A stretch of DNA of 34,144 nucleotides from Xenococcus sp. PCC 7305 (GCF_000332055.1 NZ_ALVZ01000163.1:1-34144); one strand, 5' to 3'. Shown: positions 1 to 8,621, counted from the first letter of the stretch. Numbers and translations: made by a program. Notes: generated from the sequence alone by a model not told the origin.

Positions 1-308
1 TACTTCTAACTTATCCCTTTAGGTTGAATTCCTCCACTTCTTTAAGTGGAACAGGGCATAGTGGTGAGTCTAATTCTCCCACTATGCCAGTTACCTTCTG
101 CCTTCTTTTTAAAAATAACTTTGTCATTAAATTCCAGTTATAAGATACAGGATTTTACCCATAGATTATCTAAACATCAATAGTCTATGCCTTTCTAGAA
201 GCGCAAGAACCTGAGTTTGAACTAATTGATATTTTTACAATAGTATTGTTTAATATTGTTTAGTGAAATTAAAGTGTTGATAAAAACATTTGTTAGGAAA
301 TTAACTTT
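1..308. other. Gene-free left edge with two hairpins
   Basis: No convincing gene is visible here. Two inverted repeats stand close together. The first is a 7-bp stem (33-39 with 44-50) with a CTTT loop. The second pairs GGCATAGTGG (55-64) with CCACTATGCC (79-88) and extends inward by a GAG/CTC pairing (66-68 with 76-78) across one bulged T at 65. A pyrimidine-rich stretch follows. This could be a terminator for a gene left of the window. Stacked hairpins with a bulged T are also typical of IS200/IS605-family ends, so an IS remnant is the alternative. The rest up to the gene at 309 is AT-rich and holds nothing I recognise. Confidence 0.4.
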
Positions 309-1187
309 GTGCAACTATTTATTAGCAAAATCCGGAACAAACTTGGCGGAATAAAGAAAAAACTTTTTGATTTCTTGAGATTTAATACGATGAGGCGGAA
401 AATTCCGATAAAGAATATCAACAAATGCCTAGTCTTATTTCATCCGCGATCGGGGAGTAGTTGGTTAATTAAAATTTTGCAAGAGAATAAGAATTTCAGG
501 GCAGGATATGAAATCTTTGGTTCTTATCAGTATGAATCAGACTCTCCTACTGCCTTAGAACAAGAGCAGTTACTCAATAATTTTTACAATTGCAAATTAG
601 ACAGGTCAATCACAACTTGGAATAACAAAAAAGGACGCTGGAATAGTAGTAAATTAGATTGTAACATCTACGATACAATAGTCTGTAAAATATCTCCTTA
701 CCAAGTAATTGATAAACCATTTCTTATTAAATTTATTCAAGAAAACAAGATTAAAGTCATTTGTTTAACTAGAAAAGATATTGTCAGACGTGCTGTTTCA
801 GAATACAGATCAGATATTCTTTCCCAGAAAATAGGAACTCAGAATATAACCAAAATAGAAGACAATTATATACTGGGTTCTACTAAGATAGAAAAAGCAG
901 ATTTTTTTTCCTTTCTTGATAGAAGTTTAGCCGGGCTTAAGGATGTCTCTGTGATGGCTGATTTATTAGCTGAAAATAATGTTAATATTTTTCACTTAAC
1001 TTATGAAAACTTACTCAAGGATACCAATAGCTCCTTACAAGAATTAGAGGATTTTCTGGGCTCCAAAATTAAGATTCGGCAGACGGAGAAAATAATAAAA
1101 ATCACTGATGATAATCTTCAGAGCTCTGTTAGCAATTACGAGGAATTGCAGGAATGGGTAGATGAATATTTAAGCATCAAGACCTAA
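309..1187 (+). CDS. Sulfotransferase family protein (Stf0/NodH-like)
   Basis: Probable PAPS-dependent sulfotransferase, moving a sulfuryl group to an unknown carbohydrate or lipid acceptor. Residues 45-53 (HPRSGSSWL) form the 5'-phosphosulfate-binding loop, followed by a glutamate (YEIF) as in Stf0/NodH relatives. Around residue 154 the stretch LTRKDIVRRAVSEYRSD fits the 3'-phosphate-binding R...S motif. There is no signal peptide or membrane span. The annotated start is GTG, with AGGA 10 nt upstream; an in-frame ATG at 390 (residue 28), still before the P-loop, is the alternative. The gene is AT-rich, lacks HIP1 sites, stands alone and sits next to a possible IS end, which suggests recent acquisition. 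Family call is fairly sure; the acceptor cannot be read from the sequence. Confidence 0.75.
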   Translation: MQLFISKIRNKLGGIKKKLFDFLRFNTMRRKIPIKNINKCLVLFHPRSGSSWLIKILQENKNFRAGYEIFGSYQYESDSPTALEQEQLLNNFYNCKLDRSITTWNNKKGRWNSSKLDCNIYDTIVCKISPYQVIDKPFLIKFIQENKIKVICLTRKDIVRRAVSEYRSDILSQKIGTQNITKIEDNYILGSTKIEKADFFSFLDRSLAGLKDVSVMADLLAENNVNIFHLTYENLLKDTNSSLQELEDFLGSKIKIRQTEKIIKITDDNLQSSVSNYEELQEWVDEYLSIKT

Positions 1188-1190
1188 GAA

Positions 1191-1589
1191 TTATGGATTT
1201 GCTATTCTTTGATCAATTTCTTCTAACGTATTGAGTAATAATCTTTTGGCCTGTAAACGCCAGCCCCATTTTTGAATTCTGAAAGCGGCATAACCTCCAC
1301 CAAAAGTCGCAAGAAAGTCTAAGGGTTGAAACATGGAAATTCCTAGCAGTAAACCCAACCCAGCAATACCCCAAAAAGGCAAAGCTACCGTTTGACGTTG
1401 TTCTTCGACAATTTTACTTAATCCCCCTTGCGGAACTTCTTCTAGTAAGATGGCTTTAATCTCTTGTTGTTCCTTGCGGGGCACCGAGATGCCGATTTTG
1501 CGGCGCAACTTTTCTATTTTGCGCGCATCGGTACTATACTCGGTTAATTCGTCCTCTGCCATTAATAACAAACGTTCTAATTGTGACAT
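1191..1589 (-). CDS. Conserved small membrane protein, unknown function
   Basis: A 132-residue protein of a type commonly found in cyanobacteria, without a function I can name. The first 65 residues are charged and helical (basic patch ARKIEKLRRK near 23-32), suggesting a cytoplasmic coiled region. A hydrophobic stretch at about 70-102 (from VALPFWGIAGLGLLLG to LATFGGGYAAF) would form one long or two short membrane helices. A basic C-terminus ends in an amphipathic helix. The stop lies 3 bp from the stop of the convergent sulfotransferase gene. Raf1 lies directly upstream on the same strand with a 35-bp gap, so co-transcription is possible. No Shine-Dalgarno sequence is seen before the ATG. 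Confidence 0.7.
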   Translation of the reverse strand: MSQLERLLLMAEDELTEYSTDARKIEKLRRKIGISVPRKEQQEIKAILLEEVPQGGLSKIVEEQRQTVALPFWGIAGLGLLLGISMFQPLDFLATFGGGYAAFRIQKWGWRLQAKRLLLNTLEEIDQRIANP

Positions 1590-1624
1590 TCTATATTAAT
1601 CTTATATTGATAACTGATCACTGA

Positions 1625-2701
1625 CTAATCGTCCATTTGCCAAGGCTCGGTAATATTGCCTTCGTCTATGATATTTTTGGCTCGCATGATCAATAGAAGT
1701 TGACCAATAATTGAACTAGGTGCTTCTTCCGACCATTGAACTACAATATCTTTTTCCGTTTCAACTAAGAAATAACTGTTCACATTCCACTCCACAGCAG
1801 CGCGATCAATAATTACTAAAACTGTTTCGGCTTTGCCCAATTGATAGTTAGGCAAGAGCTCACTTTGGCAAAAATAACCTACGGGATCTTTTGCTTTGAG
1901 AATCGCTTGCCAGCCAGGAACAGGAACAAAAGTTCCATTATGACTAATTGTAATCGTGCGGAATGGTTCTTTAATTTCTAGGGGAGAGACCGCGGCAATA
2001 TCTTGGCGAGTCAGGGGGTAAGTTCCGGCAACGGGAATAATGCGAGGTAATTCCTCTTCGAATTCGAGACGATAAACAGGTAATAAAGGTGCTGTATAGG
2101 TAGTGGCAACGGAAAAATCACTCAGAAGTTTCTCGATCGCTTCTCTGGCAGAGTTGGAAACAGCAAACTTGAGTCCTTGAGCAATTAAGCGCGATCGCGT
2201 TTGTAAATCTTTCTTGCCCCGAGCCCGTTTCCAACAAAGATAGGCGACCATATCTCCTGGATGACTGGTAAAGGCATCAGGAAGCTGGGAAATGCGACCC
2301 ACATCACGAGCGGCTTTAATCAGTTCGTGGGCATCATCAACATCGAAATTCTTGGCGCAGGCCAGCTCAGCAGCGGCGGCTCTTTGTTTATGCTTAAGAA
2401 TGCGAAACTCGTATAAAACATCGGATCTTGGCCCCCGGAAGTAATTGAGGACAGACTCGGCAACTCCTTCTTTTTCCAAACTTTCGTAGACTTGTGATGC
2501 CACAACAATCACATTTTGTTGACTCTCTTGTAAACCCGAAGTTTCAAATATTTGTTCGGGAGAGCAACCTGCTTTGTGGAGCTGCTGGCAGGTTTTTCCC
2601 CAATCAACCCAGGTTCCTTCTTTATGAAGTAGCGATCGCAGTTTTTCTTGGATTTCTGCTTCTGACAACTGCAATTGACTATTTTGAGATTTACTTTCCA
2701 T
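1625..2701 (-). CDS. raf1: RuBisCO accumulation factor 1
   Basis: Raf1 is a cytosolic assembly chaperone that holds RbcL antiparallel dimers after chaperonin folding, before the small subunits replace it. The protein is 358 residues, the usual cyanobacterial length. Its N-terminal alpha domain (about 10-200) contains typical Raf1 segments such as EGTWVDWG, NYFRGPRSD and LYEFRILKHKQR. A linker near 195-215 leads into the C-terminal beta dimerisation domain, with RLEFEEELPRIIP and a PGWQAIL segment, ending acidic. The ATG is 5 bp from a GGGAAC-type heptamer repeat that makes up the leader, and no Shine-Dalgarno sequence is visible. The neighbours are not RuBisCO genes, which is normal because raf1 is usually unlinked in cyanobacteria. 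Confidence 0.93.
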   Translation of the reverse strand: MESKSQNSQLQLSEAEIQEKLRSLLHKEGTWVDWGKTCQQLHKAGCSPEQIFETSGLQESQQNVIVVASQVYESLEKEGVAESVLNYFRGPRSDVLYEFRILKHKQRAAAAELACAKNFDVDDAHELIKAARDVGRISQLPDAFTSHPGDMVAYLCWKRARGKKDLQTRSRLIAQGLKFAVSNSAREAIEKLLSDFSVATTYTAPLLPVYRLEFEEELPRIIPVAGTYPLTRQDIAAVSPLEIKEPFRTITISHNGTFVPVPGWQAILKAKDPVGYFCQSELLPNYQLGKAETVLVIIDRAAVEWNVNSYFLVETEKDIVVQWSEEAPSSIIGQLLLIMRAKNIIDEGNITEPWQMDD

Positions 2702-2754
2702 AAAATTAGGGAACGGGGAACAGGGAACAAGGCATTATAGGGAAGGACAGAGCC
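2702..2754. repeat. Short GGGAAC-type heptamer repeat
   Basis: Bases 2706-2734 read as degenerate 7-nt units (GGGAACG, GGGAACA). They belong to the same family as the long array at 9296-9412 and the fragment inside the gene at 16067. The repeat fills the leader between the raf1 start and the end of the DUF1815 gene. Confidence 0.8.
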
Positions 2755-3108
2755 CTAACTGTTAACAGTTAACTGATAAGGTTGTTTCTTGTCAACTGGC
2801 AAGTCTACTTGATATTTTATTAAATCTGCTAAATCTTGTAATTGATTGATCGCTTCGGCGCCTTCTAGTTTCATCAGCTCGCGATCGTCTCGCATTTCCG
2901 TCCAAGTAATTCCATAGTCGGAAACCAAAAAACGGATTAAATGATCTTCCCCCAGGCTCACCATGAAAGAGGCACTATTGAGCTGACCACCACAGGTATA
3001 GCAGGAGGCTAGATAGCCCCGATTCTCTAAGGCGATCGCTAGGGCCTGAAGGTCCATGACCAAGTCCCGGACAAATTCACGGTGTTGTTGTGCAAGTCTT
3101 GTAAACAA
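2755..3108 (-). CDS. DUF1815 family protein
   Basis: Small conserved cyanobacterial protein of unknown function (117 residues with the start chosen here). The conserved core includes FTRLAQQHREFVRDLVMDLQ near the start, then GYLASCYTCGGQ with a CxxC pair, and FLVSDYGITWTEMRD. An upstream in-frame ATG would add 50 residues rich in I, K and N that do not look like the family. I chose a TTG (first base 3108) because GGGAGG lies six bases upstream and the protein then begins FTRLAQQ, as I recall for relatives. There is no signal peptide. The CxxC pair could bind metal or be redox-active, but this is not established. It lies 53 bp upstream of raf1 on the same strand; hpnH is divergent. Confidence 0.85.
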   Translation of the reverse strand: MFTRLAQQHREFVRDLVMDLQALAIALENRGYLASCYTCGGQLNSASFMVSLGEDHLIRFLVSDYGITWTEMRDDRELMKLEGAEAINQLQDLADLIKYQVDLPVDKKQPYQLTVNS

Positions 3109-3248
3109 TGTTTTCCTCCCAAACACCAAATTTTTATTGTAAACGTTTTTAGTTTTGAAGATTTTCTTAAGATTTATGTACATGATAAGGGAAAACAATG
3201 TATTACTAAGATTACTCATTTGGATACAGCACATTGTTCTCACTTTTT

Positions 3249-3280
3249 TTGAAGGCACGAGTTTTGCTTTTGGTTATAAT
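3249..3280 (+). promoter_or_regulatory. Candidate promoter of hpnH
   Basis: A perfect TATAAT lies at 3275-3280, about 93 bp before the hpnH ATG. A poor -35 candidate TTGAAG lies at 3249-3254 with a long 20-nt spacer. The -10 box is the only strong element, so the call is tentative. Confidence 0.3.
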
Positions 3281-3373
3281 CCTAGATGTTTATCAAAATT
3301 TAAAGGAAAAAGAAGGGATAACATCTTTCCAGTGACCAGAGATCGTTTTTACATTAGCAATTAAACCTAGATT

Positions 3374-4390
3374 ATGGGAATTCAGTTACAACAAGCCTTA
3401 ACCGTCGGCAAATATTTAGTTACTCAGAAGTTGATGGGGAAAAAAAAGTTCCCTTTGGTACTGATGCTAGAACCTCTTTTCCGCTGCAACCTAGCCTGTT
3501 CTGGTTGTGGCAAGATCCAGCATCCACCAGAAATTCTCAAACAAAATTTATCTCCCGAGGATTGTTTTGCGGCGGTGGAAGAATGTGGTGCACCTGTTGT
3601 TTCGATCCCAGGGGGCGAGCCACTACTTCATCCTCAGATCGCTGAGATTGTTCAAGGTTTGATTGATCGCAAAAAATTTGTCTATCTTTGCACTAATGGC
3701 TTATTGCTCGAAAAAAGCCTGAAAAAGTTTCAACCTTCCCCTTATTTAACTTTTAGTGTTCATTTAGATGGGTTAGAAGAGCAGCATGATGAATGTGTAG
3801 ATCGCAAAGGAGTATTCCAAACAGCGATCGCAGCTATCAAAGCGGCTAAACGTCAGGGATTTAGAGTTAGCACCAATACCACCGTCTTTACTGGAGCAGA
3901 TCCGAAAAAGATGCAGGAGTTTTTTGATTTTCTCGAAACCTTGAATCTGGATGGCATGATGATCTCTCCTGGCTACAGCTATGAATGGGCTCCTGACCAA
4001 GAGCATTTCTTACAGAGAGAGCAAACAAAGGCTTTATTCAAAGAAATTCTTAGTCCTTGGAAATCAGGCCGCAAAAAATGGAGTTTTAATCATAATCCCC
4101 TATTTTTAGAATTTTTAATGGGAGATGCTGATTTTGACTGTACTCCCTGGGGCAGCCCTAGTTATAGCGTTTTTGGTTGGCAAAAACCTTGTTATCTCGT
4201 CAATGAAGGACATTATTCTAGTTACTCAGAATTACTCGCAAAAACCGAATGGAGTAACTATGGCAAAAATAGCGGCAATCCCAAATGTCGTGATTGCATG
4301 GTGCATTGTGGCTATGAGCCAACAGCCGCGACAGTGGCAATGCAACCAGATAATATGGGCAAAGCTTTAAGTGGCTTGTTTGGCGGCTAA
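3374..4390 (+). CDS. hpnH: Adenosyl-hopene synthase, radical SAM enzyme HpnH
   Basis: HpnH joins a 5'-deoxyadenosyl radical to diploptene, giving adenosylhopane, the first step in making C35 bacteriohopanepolyols. The cluster-binding motif is CNLACSGC (Cys38, Cys42, Cys45), the radical SAM C-x3-C-x2-C pattern, preceded by [13 protein letters not shown] segment (about 78) is the SAM amino-group motif. The C-terminal [12 protein letters not shown] is typical of HpnH and other SPASM-like members. At 338 residues it is full length. No other hopanoid gene lies in the window, so squalene-hopene cyclase must be elsewhere. It is transcribed alone, with a TATAAT box upstream and a terminator downstream. 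Confidence 0.93.
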   Translation: MGIQLQQALTVGKYLVTQKLMGKKKFPLVLMLEPLFRCNLACSGCGKIQHPPEILKQNLSPEDCFAAVEECGAPVVSIPGGEPLLHPQIAEIVQGLIDRKKFVYLCTNGLLLEKSLKKFQPSPYLTFSVHLDGLEEQHDECVDRKGVFQTAIAAIKAAKRQGFRVSTNTTVFTGADPKKMQEFFDFLETLNLDGMMISPGYSYEWAPDQEHFLQREQTKALFKEILSPWKSGRKKWSFNHNPLFLEFLMGDADFDCTPWGSPSYSVFGWQKPCYLVNEGHYSSYSELLAKTEWSNYGKNSGNPKCRDCMVHCGYEPTAATVAMQPDNMGKALSGLFGG

Positions 4391-4465
4391 GCTGAAACTT
4401 ATGATATAATCTTGTTGGTTCGACTGCTTCTAGTTTCCAGATGAAGTCAGATCGAAATACCACCT

Positions 4466-4489
4466 AACAACTGATAACTGATAACTGAT
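4466..4489. repeat. Short CTGATAA heptamer repeat
   Basis: Three tandem, slightly degenerate 7-nt units (AACTGAT) just before the hpnH terminator. A related ATTGATAACTGATCACTGA string lies at 1606-1625, next to the raf1 stop. Such heptamers are common between cyanobacterial genes. Confidence 0.6.
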
Positions 4490-4492
4490 GTG

Positions 4493-4523
4493 TGGGGGCT
4501 GTTCTAAACACCCCTATTTTTTT
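4493..4523 (+). terminator. Rho-independent terminator after hpnH
   Basis: GGGG, a bulged C and TGTT pair with AACACCCC across a CTA loop, followed by TATTTTTTT. The hairpin lies about 100 bp after the hpnH stop and ahead of the convergent response regulator gene. Confidence 0.6.
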
Positions 4524-4579
4524 GTCCCGGCAGGAGTTATGAATCAGTACAAAAGTTTTAATTTTTAATATTTATTTTA

Positions 4580-5974
4580 TTAGGCAAAGGGCAATTCTAG
4601 AGCTTTATACTCTACTCGGTTGCGACCTGAAGCTTTGGCTTCATACAATGCTCTATCAGCCGCCGCAATCAAAGACTCGGGAGAAGAGTCAACACTGGGA
4701 ATAATACTCGAGACGCCTAAACTTAAAGTGACATATTGACTCACTTCGGATAAATCATGGGGAATTTGTAACCCGACAATTCTTTCTCGGACATCTGTCG
4801 CAACTTTTAAGGCCCCTTCTCCTTGGGTAAAAGGTAGAACCATGGCAAATTCTTCTCCTCCATAACGGAAGACCACATCAGCAGGTCGTTTAATTGCCAT
4901 TGCCATGCCTTGGGCTACGTTATATAAACATTGATCTCCTGCTTGATGCCCATAGGCGTCATTATAAAATTTGAAATAGTCTACATCACAGATAATCAAC
5001 GAAAGAGTTTGTTGTTCCCGAGCGCATCTTGACCATTCTTGAGCGAGATACTCATCAAAACGACGACGATTGGCAACTTGAGTAAGACTGTCTATGTTTG
5101 CTTGCCGCTGTAGTTCCTGATTGGCTTCTTTAAGGGCAATTTCCATCTGTTTGCGTTCTGTAATATCTCGAAAATTCACCGCAAAACCATCACCCAATTT
5201 GACGGCAACAATATGAAACCAATTGCCCTCGCGATTGTAGTAATGTTCTTTATCTAAGACAATGCAATTTTCTACAACTTGAACAAAAAAATCAAATAAA
5301 CCCTCAAATAAATTATTAGATAAGGTTTCTCGTAACAGTTGACCCCTTAAGCTATCTCCCGTTTCTCCCACTGACATAGCTGCGACGGGATTTACTACCA
5401 ACCAACGAAAGTCGATAATGCTCCCCCAGCGATCGCGAATTGCTTCAAAAGCCGCTACCCCATCAAGAGAGCTGTTTAATACTCCCGCTAAAAGTGCCCG
5501 AGACTGATTTAGCTCTTTTTCAACTGTTTTTCTTTCCTTGACGTTCTGATACAGAAGTTGTTTGAGATTGTCTTTTTCTTGATAAATTTTAAATTGAGTT
5601 TCGACTCGAACCAATAATTCTTCGATAAAAAAGGGTTTGGTAATAAAGTCCGCACAGCCCAATTTAAAAGCTTGCACCTTGTCGCTTTCCGAATCTAAGG
5701 AGCTAATAAATATTATGGGTATCTGACGGGTCTTTTCATTAGACTTGAGAATTTTACATAGCTTATAACCGTTGATCGCCGGGAGAACAACGTCTAATAA
5801 TATCAGGTTGGGAAGTTCCCCTCTAATTGCGTGAAGAGCCATTTCTCCATCAGCAACGCAGTGAACTCGATAATTATGCTTCATCAAAACAGATGACAAA
5901 AGACGGAGATTGTCTAATGAATCATCTACGATGAGAATATTACCTTTGACCGGTGCATCGTATTCTTTGCTCAT
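4580..5974 (-). CDS. Response regulator with PAS and GGDEF domains (diguanylate cyclase)
   Basis: Cytoplasmic signalling enzyme expected to make cyclic di-GMP when its receiver domain is phosphorylated. The receiver spans about 11-130, with acidic pair D17/D18, phospho-acceptor D61 in LLDVVLP and K113 in ITKPF. A short coiled linker follows, then a PAS-like domain at about 155-285 ending in FRDITERK, and a second linker helix. The GGDEF domain (about 305-455) has an intact GGEEF active site at 372-376. An RxxD product-inhibition site (RPAD, 363-366) stands five residues before it, so both activity and feedback inhibition are likely retained. No membrane segment and no partner histidine kinase are nearby. 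What the PAS domain senses cannot be read. Confidence 0.92.
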   Translation of the reverse strand: MSKEYDAPVKGNILIVDDSLDNLRLLSSVLMKHNYRVHCVADGEMALHAIRGELPNLILLDVVLPAINGYKLCKILKSNEKTRQIPIIFISSLDSESDKVQAFKLGCADFITKPFFIEELLVRVETQFKIYQEKDNLKQLLYQNVKERKTVEKELNQSRALLAGVLNSSLDGVAAFEAIRDRWGSIIDFRWLVVNPVAAMSVGETGDSLRGQLLRETLSNNLFEGLFDFFVQVVENCIVLDKEHYYNREGNWFHIVAVKLGDGFAVNFRDITERKQMEIALKEANQELQRQANIDSLTQVANRRRFDEYLAQEWSRCAREQQTLSLIICDVDYFKFYNDAYGHQAGDQCLYNVAQGMAMAIKRPADVVFRYGGEEFAMVLPFTQGEGALKVATDVRERIVGLQIPHDLSEVSQYVTLSLGVSSIIPSVDSSPESLIAAADRALYEAKASGRNRVEYKALELPFA

Positions 5975-6162
5975 TCACCATTGCTTTGGAAATGAATATA
6001 TATCCTGACACGCAAAAAGACTTAAAGCCTAAAAATAAGGTTGAGCTTTTGAACAATACAAAATTTAAATAGCTACTATTTTTTTAACGTGCTAGTTTAA
6101 TTTTAAGTCAGATTTTGGGAAAGGCAATAGCCAAGAGCAAAACAGGTAACTTAGTTGCAAGC

Positions 6163-6372
6163 TCAATTCCCTAGTTTTTCTAATGACTGACGAGAAACCA
6201 ATTTCTCAATATTAGCTTGAGTGGTTTGTAACAACTGTTCTCTAGGACTTGTGACGTCTGTGAGCGTGGGCAGAAAATTACGAGCTTGTAATGCCATGTG
6301 GAGTTGTAGTTGGGCTACGTATTCACTAATGTCTTCACGAAAATGCTCATGATGAGTTAACTGCAAATTCAC
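6163..6372 (-). CDS. Small hypothetical protein
   Basis: A 69-residue protein I do not recognise. It is soluble and probably all-helical, beginning with a His-rich stretch (LTHHEHF) and followed by amphipathic helices around YVAQLQLHMALQ and LLQTTQANIEKLVSR. The ATG is followed by plausible coding sequence, but no strong Shine-Dalgarno site is seen. It stands alone, 188 bp upstream of the response regulator gene on the same strand and about 140 bp from cobI. It might be a regulatory partner of the diguanylate cyclase, but nothing shows that. It could also be spurious. Confidence 0.5.
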   Translation of the reverse strand: MNLQLTHHEHFREDISEYVAQLQLHMALQARNFLPTLTDVTSPREQLLQTTQANIEKLVSRQSLEKLGN

Positions 6373-6509
6373 GCTGTTTGGTCTCCCGAAAAAATATAGC
6401 TTTTGATATCAATAAAAACTAACATGAGAGTTGTACTTTTCGAGCTGTTTTCGATGATTCTCAATATTTTGCAATATTATTGCGTTAATAAACTTAATTT
6501 TTCTTTGGT

Positions 6510-7223
6510 CTAAGTTTTGTTAACTCGAATTATCAGGATAGAGAAATAAGACAATTGTAGGTTGGGGTAATCTGTGAGGTCATTATATATTCTGCGATCG
6601 CTAAAAGTTGCTCTTTCGACTAAACTACTAAATTTTAGTAACCCTCGTCGTTGCAAAATTTGCCACACTTTTTGATAGACCGCATTAACTTTCATCAAAA
6701 CCACAACATCAGATGATGCTAAAGCCTGTTCCAAATCTTCCCAGGAATAGGTAGCAGGTAAAATCTTCAGACTCTGATAACTAACAGTTAACGGAATCTG
6801 TAACTCAGAAGCTGCGGCCATAGGAGAACAGATCCCAGGCACGGTGATAATGGGGACTTCCCCAAAATATTGTTGTGTTGTCTGAGCTAAATAAGTAAAC
6901 GTGCTATAAAAGCTGACATCTCCTTCACAGGCAAAAGCCACATCAATTCCTTGTTTCAAATATTGCCAAACCTCTTTTGCTGCTTGCTGCCATGCTTGGT
7001 GCAAAAGACTCTCATCCTTTGTATAGGGAAAATTTAAGGCAATAGTTTTTTGTTCTGGCCGCAGCCATTGAGCAATTATCTGTTCTGCAATGCCTGGTTT
7101 TTGATTAATCCCTGCGGGGAAAGCTACAATTTCCGCTTTTTGCAATAATCGTAACCCTTTAACTGTAATTAATTCAGGATCTCCAGTCCCCACACTAATG
7201 CCATAGAGAGTTCCAATGTTCAA
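6510..7223 (-). CDS. cobI: Precorrin-2 C20-methyltransferase
   Basis: CobI/CbiL adds a SAM-derived methyl group at C20 of precorrin-2, an early step of the corrin ring in cobalamin synthesis. The N-terminal GTLYGISVGTGDPELIT (residues 4-20) is the family's glycine-rich SAM-binding loop. A CEGDVSFYSTF segment and VPGICSPMAAAS in mid-protein are typical corrin-methylase motifs. The length of 237 residues is normal. No ATG is available: the frame has a TAA two codons before the TTG at 7223, so TTG is the probable start. That TTG lies inside an AT-rich 14-nt-type repeat (about 7216-7256). No other cobalamin gene is nearby. Precorrin-2 and cobalt-precorrin-2 versions cannot be told apart from sequence alone. 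Confidence 0.88.
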   Translation of the reverse strand: MNIGTLYGISVGTGDPELITVKGLRLLQKAEIVAFPAGINQKPGIAEQIIAQWLRPEQKTIALNFPYTKDESLLHQAWQQAAKEVWQYLKQGIDVAFACEGDVSFYSTFTYLAQTTQQYFGEVPIITVPGICSPMAAASELQIPLTVSYQSLKILPATYSWEDLEQALASSDVVVLMKVNAVYQKVWQILQRRGLLKFSSLVERATFSDRRIYNDLTDYPNLQLSYFSILIIRVNKT

Positions 7224-7256
7224 TGTTTAATTTTTAATGTTCAATTTTCAATTATC
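7216..7256. repeat. AT-rich repeat at the start of cobI
   Basis: On the minus strand this reads as degenerate TTGAAAATT / AACATTAAAAATT units. It resembles the repeats at 16037-16069 and 19705-19748. It forms the leader of cobI and includes its TTG start codon. Confidence 0.65.
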
Positions 7257-7550
7257 TCAAGAGTCTCGTAAACTTTGATAACGATAGAAGTTGAAGATAT
7301 CAAAGAGGATTCCTGCAACAGTGCTAGTTAAACCAATGGTGAGCATGCCCAATAGAGGTTTACCATTACCAAAAACTAGTAGAAATTCTAAAATAGCATT
7401 GTTGATTCCGTTTCCTAAAACTAACAAACTAGGGACGAAACCCAACAAAAATGAAAAGCCTAGCAACAATAAAATTAACGTTACAGGAAGTGCAAAGCTA
7501 ATCGTGGCGGTAAGGAATAGAGAGGTCATCAAACTAGGCGCAAGTTTCAT
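7257..7550 (-). CDS. Small membrane protein, unknown function
   Basis: A roughly 97-residue integral membrane protein if it starts at the ATG at 7550 (MKLAPSL). A TTG at 7601 would add 17 polar residues that look unlike the rest and carry no ribosome site, so I prefer the ATG. Three hydrophobic stretches are visible: LFLTATISFALPVTLILLLL, then VPSLLVLGNGINNAILEFLL, and LLGMLTIGLTSTVAGILF. A short basic cytoplasmic tail ends the protein. The type is familiar from cyanobacteria but has no named function. It lies 33 bp upstream of cobI on the same strand; co-transcription is possible but says little about role. Confidence 0.6.
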   Translation of the reverse strand: MKLAPSLMTSLFLTATISFALPVTLILLLLGFSFLLGFVPSLLVLGNGINNAILEFLLVFGNGKPLLGMLTIGLTSTVAGILFDIFNFYRYQSLRDS

Positions 7551-7714
7551 ATTACATTGCCTATGATAAAGAGTATTTGGGCAAGGATTGTTGCCTATCA
7601 ATACACCATAGACGGAATTTTCCTGTTTGGAGATTATATTAAAAATTCTTAAATCTTTATAAAATTACTTGGTAAACATTAGTTAACTCCAGAGCTCTAG
7701 GTCTAGGAAAAGCT

Positions 7715-8581
7715 TTAGCGGTTATGGGATTCAACTAGTATTGCGGATTGTTGCAAAAAATTTCTAATTCCCCGCAGATAAGAATCACTATCTTCCAACA
7801 TCGGAAAATGACCTGTGTTGGATAATTCGAGATAGTCCAACTTATGGTTCAGTTTGGATGCCTGTTTTGCCATTTTTGCGGGGATAATCTGATCTTTTTC
7901 TCCTGAGACAAGAAGAGTTGGGACTTCGATGTTGGCAAATTCGCGCGGCATAATTTCTACCGCTTCTTTACTTACTGAAGTAAAAATTGTTCCTAATGCC
8001 GATTCGTAATCAGCTAGAAGAAAATCTTCTAAAAAAGCAAAGCGATCGCTCTTGTCAATGGGACGGGATAAAAATCTGGCCATGAACATTCTGTCGGCAA
8101 AAGGAAATTTGAGGAACCATTGGTAACGAAATTTGACTACATAGGCTCCAAACTTATGAAAAGCCTTGAAAGCTCTTTCGTCATATTCAAAGATGCCATT
8201 GCAAGTAAGGATTGCTTGTTTGACGCGATCGCGGTGGCGATTAATAAAGAAAGTTGCCACCGATGCTCCCATAGAATGAGCCTGAACTGATATTTCTGTC
8301 AGGCCCAATTGATCTAATAAGATAGCTAGATCATCGGCATAGTCTGACATTTCGTAACCTAGATTCAAAGGCTGATCAGGTAATGTAGAACGACCGAAAC
8401 CCCGCATATCATATAGTAGACAGTCAAAGTCTGCCGACAAGGCATGAGCCGTACTTGACCAATATCTAGCAGAACCCGCCCAACCATGAACAAATACCAT
8501 AACTGGTTTACGAGCTGTATTGTTGGAGTCACGAATCCACTGATAAAAATGGTCAACCCCACGGACATTGATGAAAGGCAT
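7715..8581 (-). CDS. Alpha/beta hydrolase
   Basis: Soluble alpha/beta-hydrolase-fold enzyme, probably an esterase, lipase or haloperoxidase-like protein; the substrate is unknown. With the ATG at 8581 (288 residues) the oxyanion region is VHGWAG (31-36). The nucleophile elbow is AHSMGA with Ser103. The acid is Asp230 in GEKDQI, and the catalytic histidine is His258 in NTGHFPML, so the triad is complete. A TTG at 8629 would extend the protein by 16 residues and overlap the upstream gene by 8 bp; the family-like sequence begins around the ATG, so I prefer that. The DUF2064 gene ends 40 bp upstream on the same strand, suggesting a two-gene operon. Confidence 0.85.
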   Translation of the reverse strand: MPFINVRGVDHFYQWIRDSNNTARKPVMVFVHGWAGSARYWSSTAHALSADFDCLLYDMRGFGRSTLPDQPLNLGYEMSDYADDLAILLDQLGLTEISVQAHSMGASVATFFINRHRDRVKQAILTCNGIFEYDERAFKAFHKFGAYVVKFRYQWFLKFPFADRMFMARFLSRPIDKSDRFAFLEDFLLADYESALGTIFTSVSKEAVEIMPREFANIEVPTLLVSGEKDQIIPAKMAKQASKLNHKLDYLELSNTGHFPMLEDSDSYLRGIRNFLQQSAILVESHNR

Positions 8582-8621
8582 GGCTACTCTGAAATAATCA
8601 CGATTCTTTTGTGATATCAGA

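Noticed and set aside
180-290. Short frame reading YAFLEAQEPEFELID
   Set aside because: A stop lies just upstream, there is no start codon, and it is too short to support a gene.
3155-3364. 69-codon frame upstream of hpnH
   Set aside because: It covers the divergent promoter region, including the TATAAT box, and has no ribosome site or recognisable content.
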